From Anseranas semipalmata (taxonomy: Eukaryota; Chordata; Aves; Anseriformes; Anseranatidae): a stretch of DNA of 64,000 nucleotides. Of this stretch, positions 25,438 through 36,822 are shown piece by piece. A program made the translations under genes and the position numbers. The notes under the pieces were generated by a model that saw nothing but the letters and a program-made list of their open reading frames with translations, was not told the origin of the DNA and made no database searches. Within the stretch, counting starts at the first letter, position 1; every line of letters begins with the position of its first letter. The stretch spans positions 810,257 to 874,256 of the forward strand of contig VXAA01006526.1 of NCBI GenBank assembly GCA_013399115.1, given 5' to 3'.

Positions 25438-26997
25438 AAAAAATCTCTTTTCCATTTTATTCTAGGACATCTTAAAAATATTCTTCTATTTTGTATTGGA
25501 GCTTGCCTGCTCTGTAGTCCAAACATCCCATCTGTGCACATACTATCATCCAGGTTGTCTCTTTTTTCCCTCCAGCTGCACTGAGAGACTTTCAAATTGC
25601 TTGTTGGAAGTCACCAACTCCACCCCTGATTTCACTTTATTCTTGACATTGCTTCATCTCTTTAAATTACAAAAAAAGGTTTTCACATCACATTTTTCAT
25701 TAGGCAGTAGTATCTAGACATTTAAATAGTCTGTATCATCACAGTAAGTGTAGGTGGATAAAGGAAACAAATATCTACCTTTGTTTTGGAAAAGAAAAGA
25801 AATACAGAATGGTATGAAAATGCAGGAGACTGAAATTGATTTTAAAACTGAAACGACCTTGTAGCAATATTTTTTCTGGTTAACTTTTTTTCTGTTTGTA
25901 AGTGAATTTGATATTGCTGTGGTACTTTGCTTCATCCTAACCTTTCTCCTCCCCCTAAATTAAAAATTAAGCTAGATGCAGAGCATGTATTGCTACAGAG
26001 AGTAGTTGCATGGAAAACTTAACATGGTTTCAGAGCTCCAAGCTTATCCGCTTAAGGATATTACTAAGGAACCAGATGGGGACAGTTTTCCATAGCTAAC
26101 CATCTGGGCCATGCAATGATACACTCTGCCCTAAGCATTACTATGGGAATTGACTTCATGATGGAAAAAGGCAGAGAGAAAGAGACAAGCAGAGAAAGAA
26201 AGCGCATAATATTTTATATTACAAAATGTGAAGCCAAACAGTCACCATTTTGGCATGCACTGCATTGTTCTCATCTTTGTTTGTATTATAATGTGTGGGA
26301 TAAAGAGAAGAGAAAATGAGAGTTTAATAGTTAAAATAGCACCATAGTCAGCAGTGAAGGAAATCAGAAATGGTATATTGTTTTGAATGGAACTTTGAAT
26401 TATTGGAGGTTAAGACGAGAAGGAATAGGGCAATGCTTTCTGATAGGGCTGCTAATTTTTTACAAAGGTCTGCTGGGTTATTTTATGGAGTTCTGCACTT
26501 CAGGGCTTCCAGCCAGTTCAGTGTCCACAGCTGAGAACTGCAGTGGTTTGCAGAGACCAGAGAAAGGTAAGAAGTACAGCATGCTGCATTAGGTTTGTGT
26601 AAAATATCAAATGCCTGGTAACTGGATGAAGTCAAAGCAAAATGTAGAATGAGTAGGTTTTCTGAGCAGTTTTGCTGTATGGTCTTAAAATGAAATCTAT
26701 ATGTGAAGTATTTTAGGTGTTATGTATTACGTATACTAGTAGTCCTGGAACCAGAAGATATATATCAAAGGTCATTTTTCTCTGCTGTTCATGAGGATCT
26801 ACAACTTACCTTGTTGGCTGCAAACTTTAGCTGAAGTTTTCTGTGCAGTTCAAGCATTTCTGTTTTGTTGTTGTTGTTGTTTTTCCCGCTATATTGGTTC
26901 TTTAGCATCTCATACTGTCAGCTTTTGCTATGGGCTTTTTTCTGCCAGGGCACTTACAGGATCTTTTTCCTCTAGATAATCACCTGCTTTTGCAAAG
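25438..26997. repeat. left copy of about 1.56-kb near-identical duplication (probable contig overlap)
   Basis: This block matches 27660-29218 over its whole length. I count six single-base differences (25855, 25937, 26701, 26716, 26787, 26950) and one small substitution/indel at 25627-25629. It ends exactly where the N gap begins, and its partner begins exactly where the gap ends. That is the pattern of two contig ends from the same locus, possibly the two haplotypes, placed side by side instead of merged. No gene is recognised inside; frames of 60-73 codons recur identically in both copies. Confidence 0.95.
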
Positions 26998-27659
26998 NNN
27001 NNNNNNNNNNNNNNNNNNNNNNNNNNNNNNNNNNNNNNNNNNNNNNNNNNNNNNNNNNNNNNNNNNNNNNNNNNNNNNNNNNNNNNNNNNNNNNNNNNNN
27101 NNNNNNNNNNNNNNNNNNNNNNNNNNNNNNNNNNNNNNNNNNNNNNNNNNNNNNNNNNNNNNNNNNNNNNNNNNNNNNNNNNNNNNNNNNNNNNNNNNNN
27201 NNNNNNNNNNNNNNNNNNNNNNNNNNNNNNNNNNNNNNNNNNNNNNNNNNNNNNNNNNNNNNNNNNNNNNNNNNNNNNNNNNNNNNNNNNNNNNNNNNNN
27301 NNNNNNNNNNNNNNNNNNNNNNNNNNNNNNNNNNNNNNNNNNNNNNNNNNNNNNNNNNNNNNNNNNNNNNNNNNNNNNNNNNNNNNNNNNNNNNNNNNNN
27401 NNNNNNNNNNNNNNNNNNNNNNNNNNNNNNNNNNNNNNNNNNNNNNNNNNNNNNNNNNNNNNNNNNNNNNNNNNNNNNNNNNNNNNNNNNNNNNNNNNNN
27501 NNNNNNNNNNNNNNNNNNNNNNNNNNNNNNNNNNNNNNNNNNNNNNNNNNNNNNNNNNNNNNNNNNNNNNNNNNNNNNNNNNNNNNNNNNNNNNNNNNNN
27601 NNNNNNNNNNNNNNNNNNNNNNNNNNNNNNNNNNNNNNNNNNNNNNNNNNNNNNNNNNN
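26998..27659. other. assembly gap, 662 Ns
   Basis: A run of 662 undetermined bases. The identity of the flanks suggests the gap may not exist in the genome. The reading frames of 249-281 codons that cross it are produced by the Ns and are meaningless. Confidence 0.99.
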
Positions 27660-29218
27660 AAAAAATCTCTTTTCCATTTTATTCTAGGACATCTTAAAAA
27701 TATTCTTCTATTTTGTATTGGAGCTTGCCTGCTCTGTAGTCCAAACATCCCATCTGTGCACATACTATCATCCAGGTTGTCTCTTTTTTCCCTCCAGCTG
27801 CACTGAGAGACTTTCAAATTGCTTGTTGGAAGTCACCAACTCCACCCCAATTTCACTTTATTCTTGACATTGCTTCATCTCTTTAAATTACAAAAAAAGG
27901 TTTTCACATCACATTTTTCATTAGGCAGTAGTATCTAGACATTTAAATAGTCTGTATCATCACAGTAAGTGTAGGTGGATAAAGGAAACAAATATCTACC
28001 TTTGTTTTGGAAAAGAAAAGAAATACAGAATGGTATGAAAATGCAGGAGACTGAAATTGATTTTAAAACTGAAACCACCTTGTAGCAATATTTTTTCTGG
28101 TTAACTTTTTTTCTGTTTGTAAGTGAATTTGATATTGCTGTGGTACTTTGCTTCATCTTAACCTTTCTCCTCCCCCTAAATTAAAAATTAAGCTAGATGC
28201 AGAGCATGTATTGCTACAGAGAGTAGTTGCATGGAAAACTTAACATGGTTTCAGAGCTCCAAGCTTATCCGCTTAAGGATATTACTAAGGAACCAGATGG
28301 GGACAGTTTTCCATAGCTAACCATCTGGGCCATGCAATGATACACTCTGCCCTAAGCATTACTATGGGAATTGACTTCATGATGGAAAAAGGCAGAGAGA
28401 AAGAGACAAGCAGAGAAAGAAAGCGCATAATATTTTATATTACAAAATGTGAAGCCAAACAGTCACCATTTTGGCATGCACTGCATTGTTCTCATCTTTG
28501 TTTGTATTATAATGTGTGGGATAAAGAGAAGAGAAAATGAGAGTTTAATAGTTAAAATAGCACCATAGTCAGCAGTGAAGGAAATCAGAAATGGTATATT
28601 GTTTTGAATGGAACTTTGAATTATTGGAGGTTAAGACGAGAAGGAATAGGGCAATGCTTTCTGATAGGGCTGCTAATTTTTTACAAAGGTCTGCTGGGTT
28701 ATTTTATGGAGTTCTGCACTTCAGGGCTTCCAGCCAGTTCAGTGTCCACAGCTGAGAACTGCAGTGGTTTGCAGAGACCAGAGAAAGGTAAGAAGTACAG
28801 CATGCTGCATTAGGTTTGTGTAAAATATCAAATGCCTGGTAACTGGATGAAGTCAAAGCAAAATGTAGAATGAGTAGGTTTTCTGAGCAGTTTTGCTGTA
28901 TGGTCTTAAAATGAAATCTATGTGTGAAGTATTTTAAGTGTTATGTATTACGTATACTAGTAGTCCTGGAACCAGAAGATATATATCAAAGGTCATTTTT
29001 CTCTGCTCTTCATGAGGATCTACAACTTACCTTGTTGGCTGCAAACTTTAGCTGAAGTTTTCTGTGCAGTTCAAGCATTTCTGTTTTGTTGTTGTTGTTG
29101 TTTTTCCCGCTATATTGGTTCTTTAGCATCTCATACTGTCAGCTTTTGCTATGGGCTTTTTTCTGCCAGGACACTTACAGGATCTTTTTCCTCTAGATAA
29201 TCACCTGCTTTTGCAAAG
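27660..29218. repeat. right copy of about 1.56-kb near-identical duplication
   Basis: This is the partner of 25438-26997, at an offset of 2,222 bp that drops to 2,221 bp after the one-base deletion near 27849. Sequence after 29218 has no counterpart on the left because the left copy is cut by the gap. The low divergence, roughly half a percent by eye, fits allelic variation or a very recent duplication. Confidence 0.95.
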
Positions 29219-31199
29219 TCTGTAGGAACCTACTAGAGACCTTTTTCCTTCTGTCATTTTTTGGATGAAACTTGCCAATGATTTTTCTTTTTTTAGTAAA
29301 TTTGAATAATATGGTAGATCAAAAAAAAAAAAAAAAGATAAAAATAAGTAAACCAATAAACCTGATTCGTGTTGTGTGTTGAAAAACCCAGATAATGCAG
29401 GTTAGCTTTAGTGCACTCTGTCATAGTGTGAACCTTCTTAACAACCTACTGAATATCATTGAGCAAACATCATCAACCTCCATCAAATATTAGGACCTTA
29501 TCTAGGGTTTCCAACTGTAGCTTGCTTTTTGTGTGTGTGTGACAGATTCAGAGAAGTATTAAAGAGTAATTATAAAAACCCAGACAGCAGTCCATTCAGC
29601 ACACTTCTAGATAGGATCCTTAGAAAGAAATAAAATGTTTTTAAATTTTCATGCCCTTTACCTAGCTAGAACTGTTGATTGTTCATGATATATTTATGCT
29701 ACAGCTGTTCTGGGAGAAAGTGAGAAAAAATTCCTTGTACTGATCTAAATTGTCATTGTACCTTATACTTTAAAAAAGTTCCATGACACTTTTCCTTGGC
29801 CTAGCACCGTGTAAGCGTGTTCCTGTGTGCTTATTGAATCTGGATGTCCACAAGCAAATAACACAGGTAGAATTGGATGTCAGATAATCATCAGTATGAA
29901 AATGGAAGATTTTCTTTTCTTTCCCCAAAAGAAAATCTACTTGGGAAAATCTGTAATGATACTTTTTTGTTAGTGCATGTCACTGCTGTGGGACAGGCTG
30001 CACACTTTGCTTAATGTTGAGATTGGCTTCAGGCATTAAAGGTGTGAAATAGCTTATGCAAGAACGTATCACAAACCTAGTCACTTACCTGGCTCTTAAA
30101 TTACTTTTGTATGACAATACAACTAAAAAATAAAAATACCGAAAAGCCTTGCAGAACTTGTCTGCTTCCACCCATCACTCCTTCTTTTCATCACTGTTAC
30201 ACTGTAGAACCATAGGGTTAGCAATGGGGTGCGGGTACCACATCCCTTAAACACCTGGCATTTAGAGGCCTCTGCAGAATATACCATGGAAGCAGACAAA
30301 ATCTGAAGGTAGGCAAACATTGAAATAGGATTTGGAAGTGAAGAAAAAAAGGGACTTTCCCCTGCTACCCTGACAATTCTCTGGTTCCAGGGCTTAGAAT
30401 CACACCCAAGGGGTTAGATTTTGAATCTTGGTGTGGTCCTAGTCATAGAAAGCAACTTTCCTCCATGAGCCTCCATACAGGCTGGATTTCCAGGCAAGGA
30501 GTAAAGCCAAAGAGCTGGCTGAGGTACAGAAGAGGATAGTTACTTCTATCTGGAGAAAATATATATTTATATATTTATACAATCTAAATTGAAAAATGAG
30601 ACTTTTATAAAAAAAAATGGCTTCGTAACTGTAATATGTGGCTTGCAGGAGATGGGGAGTTCGTGTGAAAAAATAGATCACTTTTGCAAAATATTTGCTT
30701 CTTCCAACTATTACTACAACATTTTTTTCTCCTGGAATTTATTGATACATTGAAAGTTTGTGCAGCTAAGAAGTGTTGGAAAAGAAAGTACTGCCCTCTT
30801 TGTACTGATATTCTCCCGAGCTGTTTGGAGAGCAGAGCTCTCATTTACATCCATGGTGTTCCTCACTAGTTGGCAGTCAGTCTGGTGGTGATCAAGCAGC
30901 GAGCTCTGTTCCTTAATGAGCAAAAGATATAGAACTCAATTTACATCTTAGAACACAGAATACCATGAAAAGAGTGAGGTCAATTACTCTGGCTATAAGA
31001 AGAAAGCTGTTAGGTTGCAAAGAGAAACAGAAATCTACCCTAAACAAGGAGAAACATTTGTTCTTGCATTTCTTATGTGCAAGCCTTGAGCTAAAAAGCA
31101 TGCAACAGTGCAAACAGCTGCTTTGAGACTCCTCAAGGAAGCACTGAAAAGTTGCCTTTGTGTCTGAAAAGGTATTATTTCCAGTAGCTGTTCCCTAGA
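29219..31199. other. noncoding sequence, no gene recognised
   Basis: Unique sequence containing A16 at 29321-29336 and an AT-rich tract near 30557-30580. Frames are short. No exon, RNA gene or element is recognised. Confidence 0.55.
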
Positions 31200-31660
31200 G
31201 CTTTATTTGTCCTGAGGCCTGTTCCGCTCCTGTAACTCTGACTCTGCCCTGTTCTGTTCCTATTGCGCACAAGCTATACCTCGTAAGATGCATAATTCAG
31301 TCACTAATGACGTCATGCACGAAACATAAGTTTTAAAAGCAGCTTTGAAGACTGTTTGTGTTGTGTATTGCATTTGGCTATTAGTCAGAAACTGCCCAAT
31401 ACTTCTGTCAGCAGAAGCTGCTCTGCAGACTGTCACCACAGACACATGAGCCCAACGTTTCTCAGTATTGTAGTGCTGCCTTATCGTAACACCAGTTCTT
31501 TGGGATATCATCCAATAAAGGGGGAAAGGGACAAATAAAGTGGCAGTAAAAGATCTAAATAAGACAGTGCCAGATGTGAATATTTTTCTAAAAGACCAAG
31601 CAGGGTGTTGAGGAATTCCTATGAAAACAAACTCCATGGTTCTTTTGTTTGCCTACTCCT
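31200..31660. other. noncoding patch with CpGs around a CRE palindrome
   Basis: CpGs occur at several points between 31224 and 31490, more often than in neighbouring DNA. The patch is spanned by a 125-codon minus frame (31260-31637) with no recognisable domain. It contains the full CRE described separately. It may be a distal regulatory element, but this is inference. Confidence 0.3.
31308..31315. promoter_or_regulatory. consensus CRE palindrome TGACGTCA
   Basis: The full 8-bp cAMP response element TGACGTCA, the binding site of CREB/ATF dimers, lies in a local CpG-bearing patch. The match is exact. Whether it is bound is unknown, and single 8-bp matches can arise by chance. Confidence 0.4.
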
Positions 31661-32060
31661 GATAACTGTGGTTTTCCTTGTACAAATAAATCTGTGCAAA
31701 GGACAGTTCATGTTTCCATGCCTTAAGCAATACCTCATAGGTGGCACCTTAAGAGAAGGCAATAGATCCTTGCTTTTTCTGGCTGACCCTGCTCTGTACA
31801 GTGAGTAAGAACAAGCCAAAAGTCTGCCTGCTCTACGCATCTCCTCACTACTCCTCCCTACCCCCGCAAAGAAGATATGTGGGAGGCCCCAAGGGGCCAA
31901 AACCTATGGTAGAAATATGAATTTCAAAGCCAGCACAGCTCTCATTCTCTCTCACATTTTTTTTCTTTCCTTTTTTTTCTTTTTTTTAAATATATGTGCA
32001 GTTCTCTGGCTGCAATTGTGTCCTAAGTCTTTCAGTTAAAAATAAGCTATCTTAGAGAGA

Positions 32061-32075
32061 TTTTTTTTTTTTTTT
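32061..32075. repeat. poly-T tract, 15 bases
   Basis: An uninterrupted T15 immediately left of the CpG/TATA-bearing patch. Confidence 0.93.
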
Positions 32076-32430
32076 GTGCGCAGACGGACATACTTTCTCG
32101 AGAAGCACTTTATATAAGTTGCCCTTTTGCCATTCATGAATCTTCAGAGATGTATGCTGAATGCCTGACACTGAAGTGATACAGGGCCTGCATTAGATCA
32201 GCTTCAACTGTGTGGAATATGCTGCCCTGGGAGGGTGAGCGCTCAATGAGGTAAGTTCAATTTGTTCAGAGGGTCCTTTTCCGCTAATGGGAACTGGCAT
32301 GAAATACTCAATCATCATTAAACAGTCAAAGATTTGAATCTGTTCATGGAATTGCATCTAGAGTAATTAAGTTGCTGAATGCGTCTCTAATTGTCTTATC
32401 ACAGTATTCCTGTGGCTCTGAAAAATGAGA
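32076..32430. promoter_or_regulatory. candidate regulatory patch (CpG cluster, TATATAAG, homeodomain motifs)
   Basis: Three CpGs lie within 22 bp at 32079-32100. A 10-bp palindrome TTCTCGAGAA (32095-32104, a TTC-N4-GAA arrangement) is followed by TATATAAG at 32111-32118. The next 300 bp is non-repetitive, with TCAAAGATTTGA (32326-32337), TAATTA (32364-32369) and CTAATTG. The texture resembles vertebrate developmental enhancers. No transcript or exon is identified downstream, so a promoter role is only a possibility. Confidence 0.25.
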
Positions 32431-33791
32431 AAAATAGCAATTTTTTTAAAAAGACAGAATTTACATCAATTTGAATCTAGAAGCCTAAAGCCTGCTTGGA
32501 CTCATACTGTGTTACACGGACTGTAGATTTATTTTTTCAGATGTGTGTAAATGTACTGTGAACATATTAAGAAAAAAAAAGAACAAAAGAAAAAACAAAA
32601 AGCTAATGTTACATCCAGAAGTTGCTCGGTTTTAGTTTTACAAGAAGTGTAGGAAGCATGCTCAGACTTTTTTTTTATTCTTAAAATAGAGTGCCATGGG
32701 CATGGACACCTTCCACTAGACCAGGTTGCTCAAAGTCCCATCCAAACCTGGCCTTGGAACTAAATACTCTGGGATCTGTTAACACTCAAAACAAGATTTG
32801 ATCTTAGATGTTTTTACAGTCCTGAACCAAACACCCAGTGGAAATGGATCTCCTGCATTTCATTGTGATTTCTCTTAATGAACTACACAGCTAAGCCAGG
32901 GAACTCACTGCCACACAATGCTGCAAGTGGCAAAAAAAAAAGTTGACCCATGTTGAAAAAGTGATAAGACATGTTCATGGGGGAAAATTATTCCCTGGAA
33001 GACTGTTAAATATAAATTACCTAGGGCTCAGGTTTGATTCACAAACCTCTGGAGCTGAGAGAGGGGAAAGCATGGCCATGTGATGGCATTGCCTGACCCG
33101 CAGCCCCCAGCCTCCATTGTTAGCTGCTGTTTGGGACATGAAACTGAGCTGAGGGGATCTTTCTCATGGTCGGGACACTGCTGGTAGAGCCATTAAAGCA
33201 CCTGAAAATCTTTTTATGTCATATGGAATTCACTAATGATAGGTTTTGCCTGGTTTAGATCCCCTTAATGCTAAAATTTTGCTAAAGCAATCTACAGCCC
33301 TGTGTTTTCTGTTATCTTTTTTTTTCTTTCATCCTCCATCTTATACTGTTTTCTGTTCTCTTTTTTATTATTATTTTTTCTCTTTACATTCACTTTCTTT
33401 ACCTCAGTTTGACTGGTAAGATTCCTCAAACAGAAATGATCATATAAAAAGTATAGTGTGAGCACTTATGTTTTATTCTCAGACAAATTGCTCACCACAA
33501 GGTAGAGTGTACTACAGAATTGCTATACATAAAACAATGGCACTTTTATTGTGTTGTGATGAGAACAGTTCACCTTGCTTGTGACCTCAGGAAAGCAGGC
33601 TGTTTCATGCATGCAACTTTAGCTCATTGAGATTTCAAAGTTCCCTTTCAAACATATATCACAAAAAAGCCTTCTCTTAGCACATTGACTCTTTGTTCTT
33701 CTCTTCCATCGAGTTTAATGTGCTGATGAAGGTCTGCAGAGAAGGTGGCAATGCCAATATATTGGACTTGGAGAGAAGCAGACTTTGAAGG
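32431..33791. other. noncoding sequence around a CR1 scrap
   Basis: AT-rich unique sequence with an A-rich tract at 32571-32601 and T-rich tracts near 33310-33380. A 65-bp CR1 fragment at 32693-32757 is annotated separately. No gene is recognised. Confidence 0.55.
32693..32757 (-). mobile_element. internal CR1 LINE 3'-UTR fragment
   Basis: This 65-bp segment aligns with part of the CR1 copy at 59156-59281, with about four mismatches and one single-base insertion over 62 bp. It lacks the terminal 8-bp repeats and the adjacent tail that the other copy has. It is therefore broken at both ends. The orientation follows the 59.2-kb copy. Confidence 0.88.
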
Positions 33792-33936
33792 AATGTGAAA
33801 TGCGTAAAGAGAAACTTGGCTGAAATTCAATAATACGTAGAAGAAGCGGGAAATAACTCAAATTNAATGTGAAATGCGTAGAGAAACTTGGCTGAAATTC
33901 AATAATACGTAGAAGAAGCGGGAAATAACTCAAATT
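33792..33936. repeat. 73/71-bp duplication joined by a single N
   Basis: Positions 33792-33864 (73 bp) recur at 33866-33936 (71 bp), with only a 2-bp deletion in the second copy. A single undetermined base at 33865 separates them. The structure mimics the larger duplication at the 27-kb gap and most likely marks two contig ends joined without removing their overlap. A genuine tandem duplication is the alternative. Confidence 0.93.
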
Positions 33937-36327
33937 TTCAGATATCAACAGCAAGAGCACAATTAAATTTCAGGCCATTAAAAACAAATAAAATGTTCAA
34001 GACCAGATTGCAGAATCTGTATTTCTGTTGGTGTACTCATATTGATCATAGGGTAAGCTCCATTCACCCCCTTGAGGCTGCTCAATTACAGACCTAAAAA
34101 TTAAATCTGAGCTCTCTACCTGGTTATCCAGTGAGTTCATATCCTCCAGGGACTGGCACAGGGGTTCCAGCAACATAAACAGAGGTTTACTCTATCTCTT
34201 GCATTATTCACACTAGCGAGCATTTTACAACATGAGTGAGACTGGCAACTTCAGAAGGTAAGCTACTCCTGAGCCCTCAGGATTAGAGACAAAATATATA
34301 TAAAACAGAAGAATACATTTTTTTTTAAGATCTTTTGATGCTGTAGGTCCCAGTTGAGCAATGCTTATGAGGTCATCTAAACCATGTGCAGTGATTAATT
34401 CTTTACAGTATGGCTTCGGCCTGTAGATCTTCCAGTTTTGTTTTAAACATGCCACCTGAGGCAAAAAGCATCATTTCCTCTTTAAGGCACTCGCCCATGA
34501 CTTGATTTCTCAACTTTGATTCTGCCTCTTCTGTCCAAGGGAGGGAGAATATGGAATCAAACTCACAACGCCAAAGAAATGTGTATCAATGCTTCCTTCA
34601 CATAAATGGACAAGTGGTGTCAGCGAAGTGTCAGGATAAAATGGGTAAGAATGTAGTTTTCCTTTCAGTAGTTTACACTGGGGTCTCTTTAGAGGCTTCC
34701 AACCTCTTATTTCAAGAGCTGCTGGGAGCACACAACTTCCATTAATCCAGGAGTAGTCACTGGGCACCTGGCCCCTCTCCAAGGCTGTGTTCCCTCCCCA
34801 GCCACTGGAGCAAATCTCCTCAGAAATTAATTCTCTTCTTACAGTGTCCAAGTTAACCAATGAAGGAAAGAGAGAAAGAAAGGAAGGTATATTATTTATT
34901 TATAGCGTCTTTTTATATTGCTGAGACCCTGCATACAGAGTCTTTGTTCTGCTGTACCTTAAGCATTTGTGCTTGAAGAGGCTGCGTATGCAAATGCCAT
35001 TGGAAAAAAGGGAGACACGAAACATTGAAGGCATACAGGAGGTTTTTAAGAACAAGTTAAAAGAGATAAAAGCAAGCAAATGACAAACTGAAGTTGAAAC
35101 CTCAAAGGTAAGGAATTTTCAAATCCATATATACTCAGTAAACAGAAGACAAAGAACACATACTTGTTTTAAAATTCACACAAAAAAAAAATATGGTGTT
35201 AAATGAACTGCAAAATGTATTGTTTTTTTTTTTNAAGTCTTGGATCAATCTTTTAAAGACAGCATGGAAAGAACAAGAAATAGTAGCACTGGACAGAAGT
35301 GTGGCCAAAGGAATTGCTTACAGAGTGGCTGGGCAGGATTAGCTAAAGCAACAGGCCCAGAGAGCACACACACACATTATTTTTAGGAAATGAGCAAAGA
35401 AATCAGTCAACCTTTTAACTGACATTTAGAAAAGTTCACCATTTCAGGAGTGATTCCTGAGAACTGCAAAGCAGAAAATAAATCTATATCTAGTGAATAG
35501 GGGCTGGTTTCTGCTTTAGATTTATTGCTTTCAAGCAATAAAAGAATTTAGGTTGGAAAACTAATCTGGCCATGACCCTTCATGCAACTAGTTAGCCTGA
35601 GTGACTGCAGAATTAGGTCCTTGCTCACAGCATGCATTTCCCTACTCCACAGGAACTGACTTAAATACTCCAATATCAGTTATTCAACTTAGCCCCACTA
35701 AAGCCTGGGGGAGCAAAGTGTAGATTTGTGACCCATTTTTCATCTTTCTGACAGCAAATTCCTCGATACACTTAATGTGATGGAGAAGCCTTAGCCAGAA
35801 ACAAAGCAGCAAATAGGTGCTTTATCTAGGTGCTGTTTTCCTGCACAGGGAACACAGGGCATTAATTTTTCTGCCCATGTAAGCTGTAGCAGTGCTTGAG
35901 ATGGGACCCCATCATGCCCTGAGTTAAAGCTTCATTGTAGATAGTACATGACCCCTGGCATCCCAGTTCCTGCAAAGGCACACACGTGTGCAAGGACATT
36001 TTTGCCATGATAGCTCATGTTTAGATGCCAGCACGAGCTCACAGGCAATCTCATGGTGCTGGATTGTCCTATTTACTTGTAAAATGATGGAACACTGATT
36101 GCCAGCTTTACAGAGGAAATACTAGAGAGGTGACACAGTATGATACTGTGAGATACTTTCCAGGTTCAAGCAGCTGTGTGACACAGACTGCCCACTACAG
36201 AGAGCATTTCCCATGTTTTTATTCTCATCTGTAAGCTGAGGAGCAGTCTGGCCACAACTGCTTAGCCCAGTGGCTTTAGTCACAGCACAAAGTAAATTGC
36301 TGGGGTAAGCACACCTGGAAATGATAG
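33937..36327. other. noncoding sequence, no gene recognised
   Basis: Unique sequence. It contains a single N after a T12 run at 35234, a short CA repeat (35365-35376) and a CACACGTGTG palindrome near 35987. Frames up to 116 codons (34510-34860 minus) show no recognisable domain. Confidence 0.55.
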
Positions 36328-36822
36328 ATGGTTTGGTTCAGGCACAGGCAAAGGAAACCTGACACCTGGCCTGATAAGGTTAATGCGGAGGGCAAGAACA
36401 GACCTGTGTTACTGCTGTCAGGTCATGCACTGGAGATGTTCAGGGAAGATCAACAATCTAAACCTGAGCACGTTTTACAAGGGCCCCCAAAACTGGTAGA
36501 GTTTTCAAGGATGTGGACAGACACTGGACCAGAAATTGTGAAAATGCTGCCATTGGTTTCCAGCCTTGAATATTGTGACACTCAAAAATTGAGTATTCAT
36601 TTCAAGTGTTTCCACTTGTCCCAGAATTGGAAATGTGTTCCTAGAGAGCTAATCCAGCACAGAGCCTTCTGGTACCTCAGTTTCTTCATAAATATTAATA
36701 ATTTGCCACCAAGTATGACCATTGTGCAGCTAAATAAGCTAATGTGCTGTATTCACACATTAATCTTACTGGAGGCCCGAGGGAAAGCAGAAGCAAAATA
36801 CTTCAGTGAGAGATTAGTCTAG
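36328..36822 (+). other. 164-codon open frame, coding status unsupported
   Basis: This is the longest frame without Ns. It begins at an ATG just downstream of an in-frame TAG. The predicted protein begins MVWFRHRQRK and is mixed and basic near its start. I see no signal peptide, transmembrane segment, cysteine pattern, low-complexity repeat or known domain. The length is near the upper limit expected by chance in 64 kb of this composition. There is no promoter, splice or codon evidence to call it a gene, and an exon of a spliced gene would not be expected to start here. Confidence 0.15.

Noticed and set aside
26928..27817. Three reading frames of 249-281 codons
   Set aside because: They consist mainly of undetermined residues from the 662-N gap and carry no real coding information.
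35530..35560. AATTTAGGTTGGAAAA as another CR1 tail
   Set aside because: The match is only about 16 bp and does not extend, so chance is likely.
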